This document shows positions 15,336 through 24,209 of a stretch of DNA of 43,634 nt, piece after piece. The stretch's first letter is position 1, and the number at the start of each line of letters is the position of its first letter. The DNA is from an uncultured Verrucomicrobiota bacterium (GTDB lineage: Bacteria > Verrucomicrobiota > Verrucomicrobiia > Opitutales > Opitutaceae). The position numbers were made by a program, and so were the translations under genes. Under the pieces are notes generated by a model that saw nothing but the letters and a program-made list of their open reading frames with translations, was not told the origin of the DNA and searched no databases. The DNA is taken from contig CAIVDS010000070.1 of NCBI GenBank assembly GCA_903904685.1, positions 1 through 43,634 on the forward strand, given 5' to 3'.

Positions 15336-15611
15336 TCACTTCAAAAACGCCGACACGATCACGGTCCACTCGGCCTCAAGGCTCGCGCTCGGCAGGGGCC
15401 GCCCCGCTCGCGCATACCAATAACCCGCGTTGCTCGCGTCGCCTTCCTTGCGATGCAAGTAAGCATGCACCCAGTCGCCATCGCAGCTCTTCGCCTCCTG
15501 GCAAAGTGCATGTGCCCGTTCCCAGTCTCCATGGGAGTCGTGCCAAAGCGCCTGCAGCGGCAGGCTCGCAACCGGACAACTCACCACCGTCTTGAATGCT
15601 TCCAGATTCAT
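15336..15611 (-). CDS. Small conserved-looking hypothetical protein
   Basis: The 91-residue product starts MNLEAFKTVVSCPVASLPLQ. It contains LQALWHDSHGDWERAHALCQ, then GDWVHAYLHRKEGDASNAGY and WYARAGRP. The W-H-D-x-x-G-D-W and H-R-K-E-G-D-x-x-N-A-x-Y-W-Y pattern is familiar from small uncharacterised proteins in several phyla, and resembles one or two tetratricopeptide-like helices. The function is unknown. The frame is open to 15695, but the ATG at 15611 begins the conserved part. It lies 38 bp downstream of another small minus-strand frame, and it converges on the Nudix gene. Confidence 0.75.
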   Translation of the reverse strand: MNLEAFKTVVSCPVASLPLQALWHDSHGDWERAHALCQEAKSCDGDWVHAYLHRKEGDASNAGYWYARAGRPLPSASLEAEWTVIVSAFLK

Positions 15612-15649
15612 GAAGCACAGGATGCCCGGACACGCAGGAAACGCCAGTT

Positions 15650-15949
15650 TCACTTGCACCGGGCGGATGCCCCGGAGCTTGTGCTCCGCAGACATTCACT
15701 TGAGCGTTGCATGTCGCCCCGCAGCCCTATCAGCACCCGTCTGCCCCCCACCACCGGCATGAACGCCACCCGCCATTCGCCCAGCGCGTGGTGCGCCTGC
15801 TCCAACGTCATGTCCGTCGCCAGCGCCTCCTGAAAATGCACCAGCGAAATCAGTGGCGTGGCCAAAGCCTGTACGGCGTCCGGCTCCTCGACCGGCGCCT
15901 CAAGCCAAGCAGTGGATACGCTTGTCAGCCTGTTCGACTCGTGCTCAAC
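15650..15949 (-). CDS. Possible single CBS-like domain protein, perhaps truncated
   Basis: The frame runs to 16024. The internal ATG at about 15949 (MVEHESNRLTSVSTAWLEAP) looks like a better start. The middle (PLISLVHFQEALATDMTLEQ, then AHHALGEWRVAFMPVVGGRR and VLIGLRGD) resembles a CBS half-domain: the MTLEQAHHAL helix followed by the F-M-P-V-V strand and a return strand. After that the sequence (QRSSECLRSTSSGASARCK) does not look like a folded protein, so the 3' end may be frameshifted or decayed. It is the first of two minus-strand frames divergent from nadC. A real but damaged gene is my best reading; a chance frame is possible. Confidence 0.4.
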   Translation of the reverse strand, partial: VEHESNRLTSVSTAWLEAPVEEPDAVQALATPLISLVHFQEALATDMTLEQAHHALGEWRVAFMPVVGGRRVLIGLRGDMQRSSECLRSTSSGASARCK

Positions 15950-16024
15950 CATATCCGCACCGTAGCCCCCATGAGCGGCCAAAGGCGACCTCGTGATTGT
16001 AACAATCTGGCAACCGCCCCGCAC

Positions 16025-16060
16025 TTGAACGTTGAACGTTCAATGCCGACCGTTGAACGT
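16025..16060. promoter_or_regulatory. TTGAACGT repeats and palindrome between divergent genes
   Basis: TTGAACGT, or TTGAACG in immediate tandem, occurs at 16025, 16032 and 16053. The middle copy extends to TTGAACGTTCAA (16032-16043), a perfect 12-bp palindrome. The cluster sits just upstream of nadC (start 16074) and beside the upstream end of the divergent minus-strand frame. A palindrome with direct repeats in a divergent promoter region fits a repressor operator for the nadC-birA-coaX run. The regulator is unknown. Confidence 0.4.
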
Positions 16061-16073
16061 CTGATCCAATTCC

Positions 16074-16991
16074 ATGCCCGCTGTCGCCTACACGCTCCTC
16101 AAACGCCTTTCCTGGGACGACCTTGATCTCGCCTACCTGCGGCGTTTTGTGGAGATGGCCCGCGACGAAGACCTCGCCGGGCTCGGCCTGCGTGACAAAC
16201 CTCGCATTATCGGGGACCGCTCAACCGCTAGCCTCGCAACAGCGCCGCGCCACGGCTCCGCGGACCTCGTGGCCCGCGGTCCGCTCACCGTGTGCGGTCT
16301 GCCTCTCGTCCCGCTCATCCTTTCGGTCTACGGTGGCAACGCCACCGCGCAACTTCGCGTCAAGGACGGCCGCGCCGTGGACAAGGGCGACGTCCTCGCC
16401 ACGCTCACCGGCGACCCGCGCACGCTCCTCGCGGCGGAACGCGTGATCCTGAATTTCCTCCAGCGCCTCTCCGGCATCGCCACGCAGACGCGCCTCTACG
16501 CCGACACTCTCGGCAGTGGTCGCACCCGCCTGCTGGATACGCGCAAGACCACCCCCGGCTGGCGCATGCTCGAAAAATACGCCGTCACTTGCGGCGGCGG
16601 ATGGAACCACCGCCTCGGCCTCTTCGACCGAGTGATGCTCAAGGACAACCACCTCGCCCTGCTCGGCTCCGCCGATGATCTCGCCGCCGCCGTCACCCGC
16701 GCCAAAAAAACCGCGCCCGACCTGCCCGTCGAGGTCGAGGTAGACCGTATGGAGCAAATTCCCTCCGTGCTCGCTGCCGGCGCCGACGTAATCCTGCTGG
16801 ACAACTTCACCCCGGCACAGGTCAAACGCGCCGTCGCCCTCATCGGCGGACGCGCCTTCACCGAGGCGAGCGGCGGCATCACATTGAAAACGCTGCCCCG
16901 TTTCGCCGGCCTCGGCCTCGATTTTATTTCCACCGGCGCCCTTGTTCACCAGAGCACTTGGGTCGATATCGGTCTGGACTGGCGCCCATGA
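16074..16991 (+). CDS. nadC: Nicotinate-nucleotide pyrophosphorylase (quinolinate phosphoribosyltransferase)
   Basis: NadC joins quinolinate to PRPP, with loss of CO2, to give nicotinate mononucleotide in de novo NAD synthesis. The 305-residue protein has the expected length. Clear family blocks are AERVILNFLQRLSGIATQT near residue 125, DTRKTTPGWRMLEKYAVTCG with GGWNHRLGLFD near 155-180, VMLKDNHL near 188, VEVEVDRMEQ near 220 and LLDNFTPAQVK near 240. The last block SGGITLKTL lies near 265. It opens a tight run: its TGA overlaps the ATG of birA by four bases (ATGA at 16988). No nadA or nadB lies in this window. Confidence 0.97.
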   Translation: MPAVAYTLLKRLSWDDLDLAYLRRFVEMARDEDLAGLGLRDKPRIIGDRSTASLATAPRHGSADLVARGPLTVCGLPLVPLILSVYGGNATAQLRVKDGRAVDKGDVLATLTGDPRTLLAAERVILNFLQRLSGIATQTRLYADTLGSGRTRLLDTRKTTPGWRMLEKYAVTCGGGWNHRLGLFDRVMLKDNHLALLGSADDLAAAVTRAKKTAPDLPVEVEVDRMEQIPSVLAAGADVILLDNFTPAQVKRAVALIGGRAFTEASGGITLKTLPRFAGLGLDFISTGALVHQSTWVDIGLDWRP

Positions 16992-17995
16992 AATCCTCCC
17001 GCCTATCGCCTGAAATCGTCATCTTGGAAGAGTTGCTCGCCTGCGAGCCCGGCTACGTTTCGGGCACCGCGCTCGCCAAAAAACTCGGCATGAGCCGCGT
17101 CGCCGTCTGGCAATACATGGAGAAACTCCGCGAGCAGGGCTTCGCCTTCGATGCCGTGCGCGCCCGCGGCTACAAACTCACCGGTCGGCCAGCCGGCCTG
17201 AGCGCCGCGTTGATCCAAGCCTACCGGCGAGAGCACACCGGTGATTTTTCCCTGAAACTGCTCGACGAGGTCGACAGCACCAACGACGAAGCCGCCCGCC
17301 AGCTCGCCGCCGGTCATGACGCGCCCTTCGCCATCATCGCTCAACGCCAGACCAAGGGCCGCGGACGCTTCGGGCGCGTCTGGCACAGCGAGGCCAACGG
17401 TAATCTCTACGCGAGCTTCGCCTTCCGCCCGCGCCTCGAACCGGCGCGCATGCAGATGTTCACGCTGTGGATGGGCGCCAATGTCTGCGAACTCATCGCC
17501 AATTTCTGCCGCACCGCACCCGGCCTTAAATGGCCCAACGATCTCCTTTTCGACGGACGCAAGGCAGGAGGCATGCTCACCGAAGCCCGCATGGATGCCG
17601 ACCAGATCCGCGACCTCGTCTTCGGTCTCGGCCTCAACATCAACAGCCCCGCCAACGGCTGGCCCCACGATCTCGCCACCCACGCCGTATCGCTTGCCGA
17701 ACACACGCGCCAGCCCCTCGATGTCAACCGTTTCACCGCCGCACTCATCGGCCGCGTCTTGCAAGCCTACGAGCGTTTCGTGAACGGCAGTTATCAAAAA
17801 ACTTTCGCCGATCTCTGGAACCGCTATGACGCGCTGCGCGGTCGCCCCGTCGCCGTGCTCGCCGGGCCCCATCGCATCACCGGCACCGCCATGGGCATCG
17901 ACGACGAAGGCTCTTTCGTCGTCCGCACCGACAAGGGCCGCAGCGAACGTTTCCGCGCCGGCGAAGTCACACTGGAAAAGACGCCGAAAGGCTGA
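16988..17995 (+). CDS. birA: Biotin--protein ligase with DNA-binding domain
   Basis: BirA activates biotin with ATP and attaches it to the carboxyl-carrier protein of biotin-dependent carboxylases. This 335-residue form has an N-terminal winged helix (GTALAKKLGMSRVAVWQYME then KLREQGF, residues about 20-50), so it may also act as a biotin-operon repressor. The catalytic domain has the signature GRGRFGRVW near residue 125, KWPNDLLFDGRKAGG near 180, and GLGLNIN near 215. An SH3-like C-terminal domain follows (RGRPVAVL to GRSERFRAGEV). The start is the ATG overlapping the nadC stop, which implies translational coupling. A 110-bp gap separates it from coaX. Confidence 0.96.
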   Translation: MKSSRLSPEIVILEELLACEPGYVSGTALAKKLGMSRVAVWQYMEKLREQGFAFDAVRARGYKLTGRPAGLSAALIQAYRREHTGDFSLKLLDEVDSTNDEAARQLAAGHDAPFAIIAQRQTKGRGRFGRVWHSEANGNLYASFAFRPRLEPARMQMFTLWMGANVCELIANFCRTAPGLKWPNDLLFDGRKAGGMLTEARMDADQIRDLVFGLGLNINSPANGWPHDLATHAVSLAEHTRQPLDVNRFTAALIGRVLQAYERFVNGSYQKTFADLWNRYDALRGRPVAVLAGPHRITGTAMGIDDEGSFVVRTDKGRSERFRAGEVTLEKTPKG

Positions 17996-18105
17996 GAGGG
18001 CCGAGGCTATCCATGGTGAAAACGAAGCTGACCGATTTGGGATAGGAATAGCTCTCAGCTCTGGACTCTTGACCGTCGGTGCTCAACGCTCTGCCTCTTC
18101 ATCTT

Positions 18106-18879
18106 ATGCCCATCCTCTGCATCGATATCGGCAACACCCACGCGCACTACGGCGTGGTTGGAGATAGCTCTGCGTATTCGGCGGGAGAAGTGCGCACCCG
18201 CCTGCTGGATCATCCCGACGAAGGCATCCTCGCGCGACTTCCTGTCCTCCTTGCTGCGCCGAATCCGCCCAATGCCATCGCCTTTTGCTCGGTTGTCCCG
18301 TCCGTCACGCCGGTTTTCCTTCGCACGATCTCCGCGAGCGGATTGCCCGTGTGGCAGATCACCCACGAGCAAAAACTGGGCGTGCCTGTCTCCTATCCCA
18401 ATCCCACCGAAATCGGGCAGGACCGGCTGGCCAACACCGCTGGTGCCCACGCACTCTTTGGCTCGCCCGCCATCGTCATCGACCTCGGCACCGCCGTGAC
18501 CTTTGACATCGTCACCAAAACGGGCGGCTACGAGGGTGGCATCATCGCACCCGGTCCCGCCATGATGCGCGACTATCTGCACGAACGCACCGCCCAACTG
18601 CCGTTTGTCGATGATTCCCGCGGAATCACCAGCGCCATTGGCAAATCCACCGTCGAGGCCATGCGCATCGCCTCTGTCATCGGCTTCCCCGGTATGATCC
18701 AGGCCCTGCTCGACGCCGTGCTCGCCGAACTTTCCCGACGCGGCGAATCCGCCCCCGCCATCATCACCGCCGGCGGAGCCGCCGTGGCCATCGACGGTCG
18801 CCTGCGCCAGCGCCCGACCGACTCCCCCGACCTCACCCTCCTCGGCCTCGCCGCCTCCTGGCGGTTGAACAACGCCTAA
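18106..18879 (+). CDS. coaX: Type III pantothenate kinase
   Basis: CoaX phosphorylates pantothenate, the first step of coenzyme A synthesis. The 257-residue protein has the type III pattern: DIGNTHAHYGVV at the N-terminus (phosphate-1 motif), PNPTEIGQDRLANTAGAHAL near residue 105, AIVIDLGTAVTFDIV near 125 and GGIIAPGPAMM near 148. The frame opens at GTG 18079, but ATG 18106 starts directly at MPILCIDIGNT as expected. birA and coaX are often neighbours in bacteria. The ABC ATPase gene begins only 18 bp after its stop. Confidence 0.96.
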   Translation: MPILCIDIGNTHAHYGVVGDSSAYSAGEVRTRLLDHPDEGILARLPVLLAAPNPPNAIAFCSVVPSVTPVFLRTISASGLPVWQITHEQKLGVPVSYPNPTEIGQDRLANTAGAHALFGSPAIVIDLGTAVTFDIVTKTGGYEGGIIAPGPAMMRDYLHERTAQLPFVDDSRGITSAIGKSTVEAMRIASVIGFPGMIQALLDAVLAELSRRGESAPAIITAGGAAVAIDGRLRQRPTDSPDLTLLGLAASWRLNNA

Positions 18880-18897
18880 AACCTTTCGCCTTTACCC

Positions 18898-19929
18898 GTG
18901 TCGAACCCTGTCTCCGATAAAACCGATATGTCCGCCGACACTCCCGCCATCGAAGTCCACGATCTCGTCAAAACCTATGCCGGCATCACCGCCGTCAACA
19001 AGGTGAGTTTCACCGTGGCCAAGGGAGAGATCCTCGGCTTCCTCGGCCCCAATGGCGCCGGCAAGAGCACCACCATGCGCATCCTCACCGGCTACCTGCC
19101 CGCCACCTCGGGCCAGGTGAACGTCTGCGGCCTGTCCGTCGCCACCCACGCCGACGAGGTGAAGAAATTCATCGGCTACATGCCGGAGAATAATCCGCTG
19201 CCGGAGGACATGCGCGTCTCGGAATACCTGCACTACCGCGGCCGGTTGAAGGGACTTTCCCGCGGCAAACTCTCCATCCGTCTCGACGAGGTGCTGGAGC
19301 TTTGCGACCTCAAGCGCGTCCGCCACCGGATCATCGGAAAACTCTCCAAAGGCTTTCGCCAGCGCGTAGGCATCGCCGAGGTGATCCTCGCCGAGCCACC
19401 CGTTATTATCATGGACGAGCCGACCATCGGCCTCGATCCGCACCAAATCCTGATCGTGCGCGACCTCATCGCCAGCCTGCGCGGTCGGATGACGGTTATC
19501 ATCTCCTCGCATATTTTACCCGAGATCGAAATGACCTGCGACCGTGTGCTCATCATCAACCAGGGCCGAGTGGTTTCGCAAGGCACGCCAGCCGACCTCC
19601 GCCGCGAGGTGTTCGGGCATTCCCGCTACGAACTGGAAATCGCCGGCGACACCGCCGCCGCCCTGCCCGGTGCGCTCACCAAAATCGAACCCACGATCCA
19701 CATCGCCGAAACCGGCGAGCCGGACTCCGCCGGCTTTCGCAAGCTCTGCCTGACCACCGTGCGGGATGACGATTTGGGAGAAGTCCTGTTGCGCACGCTC
19801 GCCGCCGACGATCGTTTCCGCCTGCGCTCGCTGAACCGCATGCATCCGTCGCTCGAAGATGTTTTCCTCGCCGCAACCAAACGCGGATGGGAAGCCGTCG
19901 ATGAGCCCGCCGCGACCACCGTTCGATGA
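18898..19929 (+). CDS. ABC transporter ATPase, GldA-like
   Basis: The 343-residue ATPase has all the ABC motifs: Walker A GPNGAGKSTTMR near residue 50, a signature LSKGFRQRVGIAEVI near 150, Walker B PVIIMDEPTIGLDP near 170 and a switch histidine in VIISSHILPEIE near 205. The signature has K instead of G at its third position, as usual in the GldA/ABC-2 group. The C-terminal about 100 residues are a regulatory extension ending in HPSLEDVFLAATK. The start codon is GTG at 18898; an ATG at 18928 (MSADTPAIEVHDLVKTY) is an alternative. It powers the permease encoded 10 bp downstream. Confidence 0.93.
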   Translation: MSNPVSDKTDMSADTPAIEVHDLVKTYAGITAVNKVSFTVAKGEILGFLGPNGAGKSTTMRILTGYLPATSGQVNVCGLSVATHADEVKKFIGYMPENNPLPEDMRVSEYLHYRGRLKGLSRGKLSIRLDEVLELCDLKRVRHRIIGKLSKGFRQRVGIAEVILAEPPVIIMDEPTIGLDPHQILIVRDLIASLRGRMTVIISSHILPEIEMTCDRVLIINQGRVVSQGTPADLRREVFGHSRYELEIAGDTAAALPGALTKIEPTIHIAETGEPDSAGFRKLCLTTVRDDDLGEVLLRTLAADDRFRLRSLNRMHPSLEDVFLAATKRGWEAVDEPAATTVR

Positions 19930-19939
19930 CCCGCCGCTC

Positions 19940-20701
19940 ATGAAACATTTTTTCATCATTCTCAGCCACGAGATCCGCATGCTGCTCGTCAGCGCCAGCA
20001 CCTACATCGCGGCCGTCCTCTTCCTTGGCGTAATGGGTTTCATCTTCGCCGGCGTACTGGAAAGCTACAGCAAGGCCGCGCAGGAGACCTCGCCCTCCAC
20101 CGTGTTCTTCCAACTTTTCTGGCTGCCTGTGTTTTTCATGGTGCCGCTGCTCACCATGAAGTGCATCTCGGAGGAACGCCGCATGGGCACCCTCGAAACG
20201 CTCCTCACCGCCCCGGTTACCACCGCCGAGGTCGTCTTGGGAAAATACTTCGCCGCCTACTTTCTCTACTTGCTGTTGTGGGGCTCAACCGGCGGGTTTT
20301 TCTACATTCTTTATCGCTTCGCCGGCGATATGCGCTTCCTCGATTTTGGCCCGCTGATGGGCGGATATTTGTTCATCGCCGTCTCGGGGCTGTTCTTTGT
20401 GGCGCTGGGAGTTTTCGCCAGCTCGCTGTCGCGCAACCAGGCGGTCGCCGGCATCCTTTCGTTCACCCTGCTGTTCGCGCTCATCATCGGGCTCAACTAC
20501 GTCGGCACCCTTGAGATGATGAATCTCGACTCGATGAAGCCGGCCCGCGCCGTGGTAGATTACGCGCGCACCTTCCGCCATCTGGACGACTTCAGCCACG
20601 GCGTGGTGGACACGCGACAGGTCCTGTTTTACCTGAGCGGCACCGCGCTGGCGCTCATCTTCAGCATCCTCGGAGTCGAGGCCAAACGTTTGCACAGCTG
20701 A
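19940..20701 (+). CDS. ABC-2 type permease, GldF-like
   Basis: The 253-residue inner-membrane protein has about six hydrophobic segments. It has the family features of an ABC-2 permease: MKHFFIILSHEIRMLLVSAS at the N-terminus, and the cytoplasmic block TMKCISEERRMGTLETLLTA followed by PVTTAEVVLGKY, which touches the ATPase. The frame is open to 19859 and an upstream ATG exists at 19901, but the ATG at 19940 starts the usual N-terminus and follows the ATPase stop by 10 bp. GldF works with GldA and GldG in gliding or secretion of Bacteroidetes; here the cargo is unknown. Its stop is 3 bp before the GldG-like gene. Confidence 0.92.
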   Translation: MKHFFIILSHEIRMLLVSASTYIAAVLFLGVMGFIFAGVLESYSKAAQETSPSTVFFQLFWLPVFFMVPLLTMKCISEERRMGTLETLLTAPVTTAEVVLGKYFAAYFLYLLLWGSTGGFFYILYRFAGDMRFLDFGPLMGGYLFIAVSGLFFVALGVFASSLSRNQAVAGILSFTLLFALIIGLNYVGTLEMMNLDSMKPARAVVDYARTFRHLDDFSHGVVDTRQVLFYLSGTALALIFSILGVEAKRLHS

Positions 20702-20704
20702 CCC

Positions 20705-22186
20705 ATGAAACCCCTTTCCAGCTTCCGCGCCGTCCGCTGGGTCCGCACCCTCAACCTGCTCGCGCAGGCCGTTCTAATCGTCACGCTCTTCGGCGGGCTC
20801 AACTATCTGGCGGTCCACTACGCATGGCGATTCGACCTTACGCAGCACCACCGCCACTCGCTCTCCCCCGAGACGCTCTCGTATCTCAAAAACCTGACCC
20901 AACCCGTGCGCATCGTCGTCACGCTCACGGCGGACAGCGACAACGATCAAGTCGCCCAGGCCTACCGCGACGTGAGCGGATTGCTGCGCGAATACGGCTA
21001 CGCCACCGAAAACAACGGCAAAGGCCGCATTACCACCGATTATATCGACGTTTTCCAGCGCCGGCGCGACGCCGAGGCCCTCGGCATCACCCAGCCCAAC
21101 ACCATCCTCGTGCTCTGCGGCGACCGCCAGCGTATCCTCGACCTATCCAGTCTCTATCATGTGGAAAACCAGGCGAAAAAATCATTCCTCGGCGAACATG
21201 TTTTCACCGCCGCCATCCTCGATGTCGTTAACCCCGCCAAGAAAAAAATCTATTTCCTCAGCGGCCACGGCGAAATGCAGCTCGACGATGTGAGCCCAGC
21301 GCGCGGGCTTTCCGCTTTGTATGCAGAACTGGGCGCCCGCAATTTCGCGGTCGATACGCTCGACCTCAGCCAGACGCATGCGGTCCCCGCCGACGCCGCC
21401 GTGCTGGTGATCGCCGGCGCCCAAGGCCGCTACCAACCCGAGGAACAGGAGCTTTTGCGCCAGTATCTCTCCACCCGCGCCGGCCGCGTGCTCGCACTCA
21501 TCCCACCTATGTATCCACACGGGTTGGACGACCTGTTCTATGACTGGGGCGTGCTGGCCGACGACGTGTTGATTTACGACAACGGCCCCGACGGGCAGAA
21601 CGGCACCGGCGACCTCATCCTGCGCAACTACGCCAGCCACCCCGTCACCCAGCAGCTCATCGATAACAACGTCCCCGTTCGCTTCGGCCCGACGCGCTCC
21701 GTGCGCCCCGATCCCGGTCGCGCTCCCGATACCAACCTGGTGCTCACCGAACTCATCGCCACCGCCAAAACCGCCTGGGGCGAGCGCAACTACCGCCTGC
21801 GGAGCATTCCAGAATTCAACAAAGGCGTCGATCTGGGTTCGCCGCCCGACCAACGGCTGACGGTCGCTACCACCTCGGAGCGCGTCACTACCAACGGCAA
21901 CCTGCTCTTCAAGGTGCCCGGTGGACGCATGGTCGTCTTTGGCAGCGCCGACTGGATCGCCAACGGCAGCCTCGCCACCATCGGCAACCTCTCTCTTTTC
22001 CTTTCCACCATCAACTGGGCCACCGACCGGGACATCGACCTGAAAGTCCCCGCTCGGCCGGTCGACAAATTCCAGCTCTCGCTCAGCCAGAACCAGCTCA
22101 GCCGCCTGCGCTACAGCCTCCTGTTCTTCGTGCCCGGTGCCGCCGCATTGCTCGGGTTCATCGTCTACTGGACGCGCCGCAGCTAA
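20705..22186 (+). CDS. GldG-like ABC transporter auxiliary protein
   Basis: The 493-residue protein has a transmembrane helix near the N-terminus (LNLLAQAVLIVTLFGGLNYL, about residues 16-36) and another just before the end (YSLLFFVPGAAALLGFIVYW). Between them is a large extracytoplasmic domain. This domain starts with the GldG hallmark RFDLTQHHRHSLSPETLSYL then KNLTQPVRI, which resembles the start of the DUF4350-type ABC accessory domain. The later block IYFLSGHGEMQLDD is also typical. In Gld systems GldG joins GldF at the membrane. It probably has a periplasmic domain that handles the cargo. The gap to the permease is 3 bp and to the next gene 17 bp. Confidence 0.88.
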   Translation: MKPLSSFRAVRWVRTLNLLAQAVLIVTLFGGLNYLAVHYAWRFDLTQHHRHSLSPETLSYLKNLTQPVRIVVTLTADSDNDQVAQAYRDVSGLLREYGYATENNGKGRITTDYIDVFQRRRDAEALGITQPNTILVLCGDRQRILDLSSLYHVENQAKKSFLGEHVFTAAILDVVNPAKKKIYFLSGHGEMQLDDVSPARGLSALYAELGARNFAVDTLDLSQTHAVPADAAVLVIAGAQGRYQPEEQELLRQYLSTRAGRVLALIPPMYPHGLDDLFYDWGVLADDVLIYDNGPDGQNGTGDLILRNYASHPVTQQLIDNNVPVRFGPTRSVRPDPGRAPDTNLVLTELIATAKTAWGERNYRLRSIPEFNKGVDLGSPPDQRLTVATTSERVTTNGNLLFKVPGGRMVVFGSADWIANGSLATIGNLSLFLSTINWATDRDIDLKVPARPVDKFQLSLSQNQLSRLRYSLLFFVPGAAALLGFIVYWTRRS

Positions 22187-22203
22187 CCTTAAACCAATTC
22201 CCC

Positions 22204-24186
22204 ATGCGCACCAAAATCACGCTCATCCTGCTTTTCCTGAATGTCGCGCTGCTCGCCCTGATTTTCTACACCCGCCACGCCATCAGCATCGAGCAACGCA
22301 ATGCCGAGGCGCGTGTCCGTGTTTTGGGCGACGAGGTCGTCGGGCTCACCTCCATCGAGATCAGTTCCCCCGGCGTCAGCGAAGTGCTCCGACTCGGACG
22401 CACGCGCACCACCGATCCGTGGGAAATCACCTCCCCCATCAACTGGCCGGCCAATGATTTTGCCGTCAAACGCATCATCAGCGACCTCGAGTTTCTTAAA
22501 CATGAATCGAGCTTCCGCGTGCAAGACCTGAAGAAGAGCGGCCAGTCCCTCGACGACTACGGTCTCGCGAAGCCAACCCTCATTCTCACCTTCACCCGCG
22601 ATCCGGCCATGCCCGGAGGCACGTCCGTTACCACCCAGCTTAAAGTCGGCGACACCACAAAGGTGGGCGGCCGCCTCTATCTATTGTCGTCCGATGAGAA
22701 AACCATCCACGTGGTCGGTAGCCAGTTGGCCAAAAGCCTCAAGACAGGCCTAGAACAACTCCGCTCCGACGCGCTTTTTACTATCCCGGTCTTCGAGGTC
22801 CGCTCGGTCGGCCTGCAAATCCCCGCGCCCGACGGCAAGAATGTGCGCCTGCGGCTCCGCCGCGACGGCGCTCGCTGGTCGTTTGAAGCGCCCATCGTTA
22901 CCCGCGCCAGCAAGGCCGCCTCAGAAGTCGCCGTCAGCGGCCTAAATGCCCTGCGCGTCGACCGCTTCTTGACGAAAGCCGACACGCCCGTCGAACGCAC
23001 CGGCCTGGCCAGCCCCGCCCTGCGGGTCACGCTTGAAGGCAACAATCGCCGCGAGACGCTCCTCGTCGGCCAGCCCGCCGGCCCTGCCGGTCCCGAGGAC
23101 ACCGGATTTTACGCACAGATCGAAGGTCGCGACCAGGTATTTTCAACCCGGATACCCAACAAGCTGATCGACGGCCTCAAGCGAGCCCAAGAAACCCTGC
23201 GAGAGACGCACATCCTGGATTTCGATCCGACTTTGGTCACCGCCATCACTCTGGCCGATCCTTCCGCCCCGCAGGCGCCAGAGCTCACGCTGCAGCGTCT
23301 GGAAGCACCCGCCGGCGGAGCGGTCGGCTGGCAAATCATCCGTCGTGGCGACACAAAAACCGCGCAAATCCTTCAGGCCGATTCCACCCGCGTCGGCCAC
23401 TTGCTCCAACGTCTCTCCCTGCTTTCCGCCACGCACTTCCTTAGCGATGCACCGTCGAAAGCGGAACTGGAGAATTTTGGCTTCAACCTGCCGCAGCGCA
23501 AAATCGTCCTCACCCTTGCGCGGGTCGGCGGCGGTGTGGCGGCCGCAAGCGCCCAGCTCACGCTGTTCCTCGCCGTGAGCGGATCATCCTCCGGTTCGGT
23601 ACAGGCGCGGATCGACGGACAGACCTTCGTTTACGCTGTGGCCGGCGACACGCTCAACGAACTGCCCGTGGCCGCCCGCCTTTATCGCGAGCATACGCTG
23701 CGCACCCTGTCAGAGGGCGCGCAAATCACCGGTCTCAGCCTCACTGCCACCGATGGCTCGGCATCCGTTTACGTTCACCCGCTCGCCACCGGAGAAACCT
23801 GGGCGACCGCTCTGGCTACCGAACCCGAGGCCCGGCGGAAGGCCATCGAAACCGTGCTGATCCAACTGCGCACCCTGCGCGCCAAGCAGTTTGTGAGCGA
23901 TACGTTCGCCCCCACCACCCTCGTCAACGGCCAGCCTGCGCCGTGGAAATACAAACTCGACGCCACCCTCGCTCTCGGCGGCGGCACCGGCGCGCAGACC
24001 ACAACCACCTCGCTCTTTATCAGCGAACGCACCGGCGGCGGCACCCAGTTCGCCGGTTCCCCCGAGCTCGGTGTCATTTTCGAAATCGATCAGCCGTTGC
24101 TCGATGCGCTCTGGACCCTCACTTACGGCACGCGCGATCCCGGTGAACCTGTGATCGTCAAACCCGCATCCGCCGCCCAACCCTGA
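22204..24186 (+). CDS. DUF4340-domain protein
   Basis: The 660-residue protein has one N-terminal membrane anchor (MRTKITLILLFLNVALLALI then FYTRH) and a long extracytoplasmic part. The section from about residue 80 to 260 has the DUF4340 look: a strand V-x-x-I-x-I followed by W-x-I-x-x-P (TDPWEITSPINWPANDFAVK), then the D-Y-G-L block (LDDYGLAKPTLILTF) and a V-G-x-T strand (LKVGDTTKVGGRLYLL). At least two further repeats of this motif (VEVWQ-like E-N-F-G-F block near 420) suggest tandem DUF4340 modules. DUF4340 proteins regularly follow GldFG-like genes. The function is unknown; a role as periplasmic subunit of the transporter is inferred from position. Confidence 0.82.
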   Translation: MRTKITLILLFLNVALLALIFYTRHAISIEQRNAEARVRVLGDEVVGLTSIEISSPGVSEVLRLGRTRTTDPWEITSPINWPANDFAVKRIISDLEFLKHESSFRVQDLKKSGQSLDDYGLAKPTLILTFTRDPAMPGGTSVTTQLKVGDTTKVGGRLYLLSSDEKTIHVVGSQLAKSLKTGLEQLRSDALFTIPVFEVRSVGLQIPAPDGKNVRLRLRRDGARWSFEAPIVTRASKAASEVAVSGLNALRVDRFLTKADTPVERTGLASPALRVTLEGNNRRETLLVGQPAGPAGPEDTGFYAQIEGRDQVFSTRIPNKLIDGLKRAQETLRETHILDFDPTLVTAITLADPSAPQAPELTLQRLEAPAGGAVGWQIIRRGDTKTAQILQADSTRVGHLLQRLSLLSATHFLSDAPSKAELENFGFNLPQRKIVLTLARVGGGVAAASAQLTLFLAVSGSSSGSVQARIDGQTFVYAVAGDTLNELPVAARLYREHTLRTLSEGAQITGLSLTATDGSASVYVHPLATGETWATALATEPEARRKAIETVLIQLRTLRAKQFVSDTFAPTTLVNGQPAPWKYKLDATLALGGGTGAQTTTTSLFISERTGGGTQFAGSPELGVIFEIDQPLLDALWTLTYGTRDPGEPVIVKPASAAQP

Positions 24187-24209
24187 GCCGTCGCGCAGAC
24201 CGCGTTTTC

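Noticed and set aside
18898-22186. Evidence for gliding motility
   Set aside because: GldA-, GldF- and GldG-like genes alone do not show gliding; no GldK-N, SprA or adhesin genes are present, and the module occurs in non-gliding bacteria.
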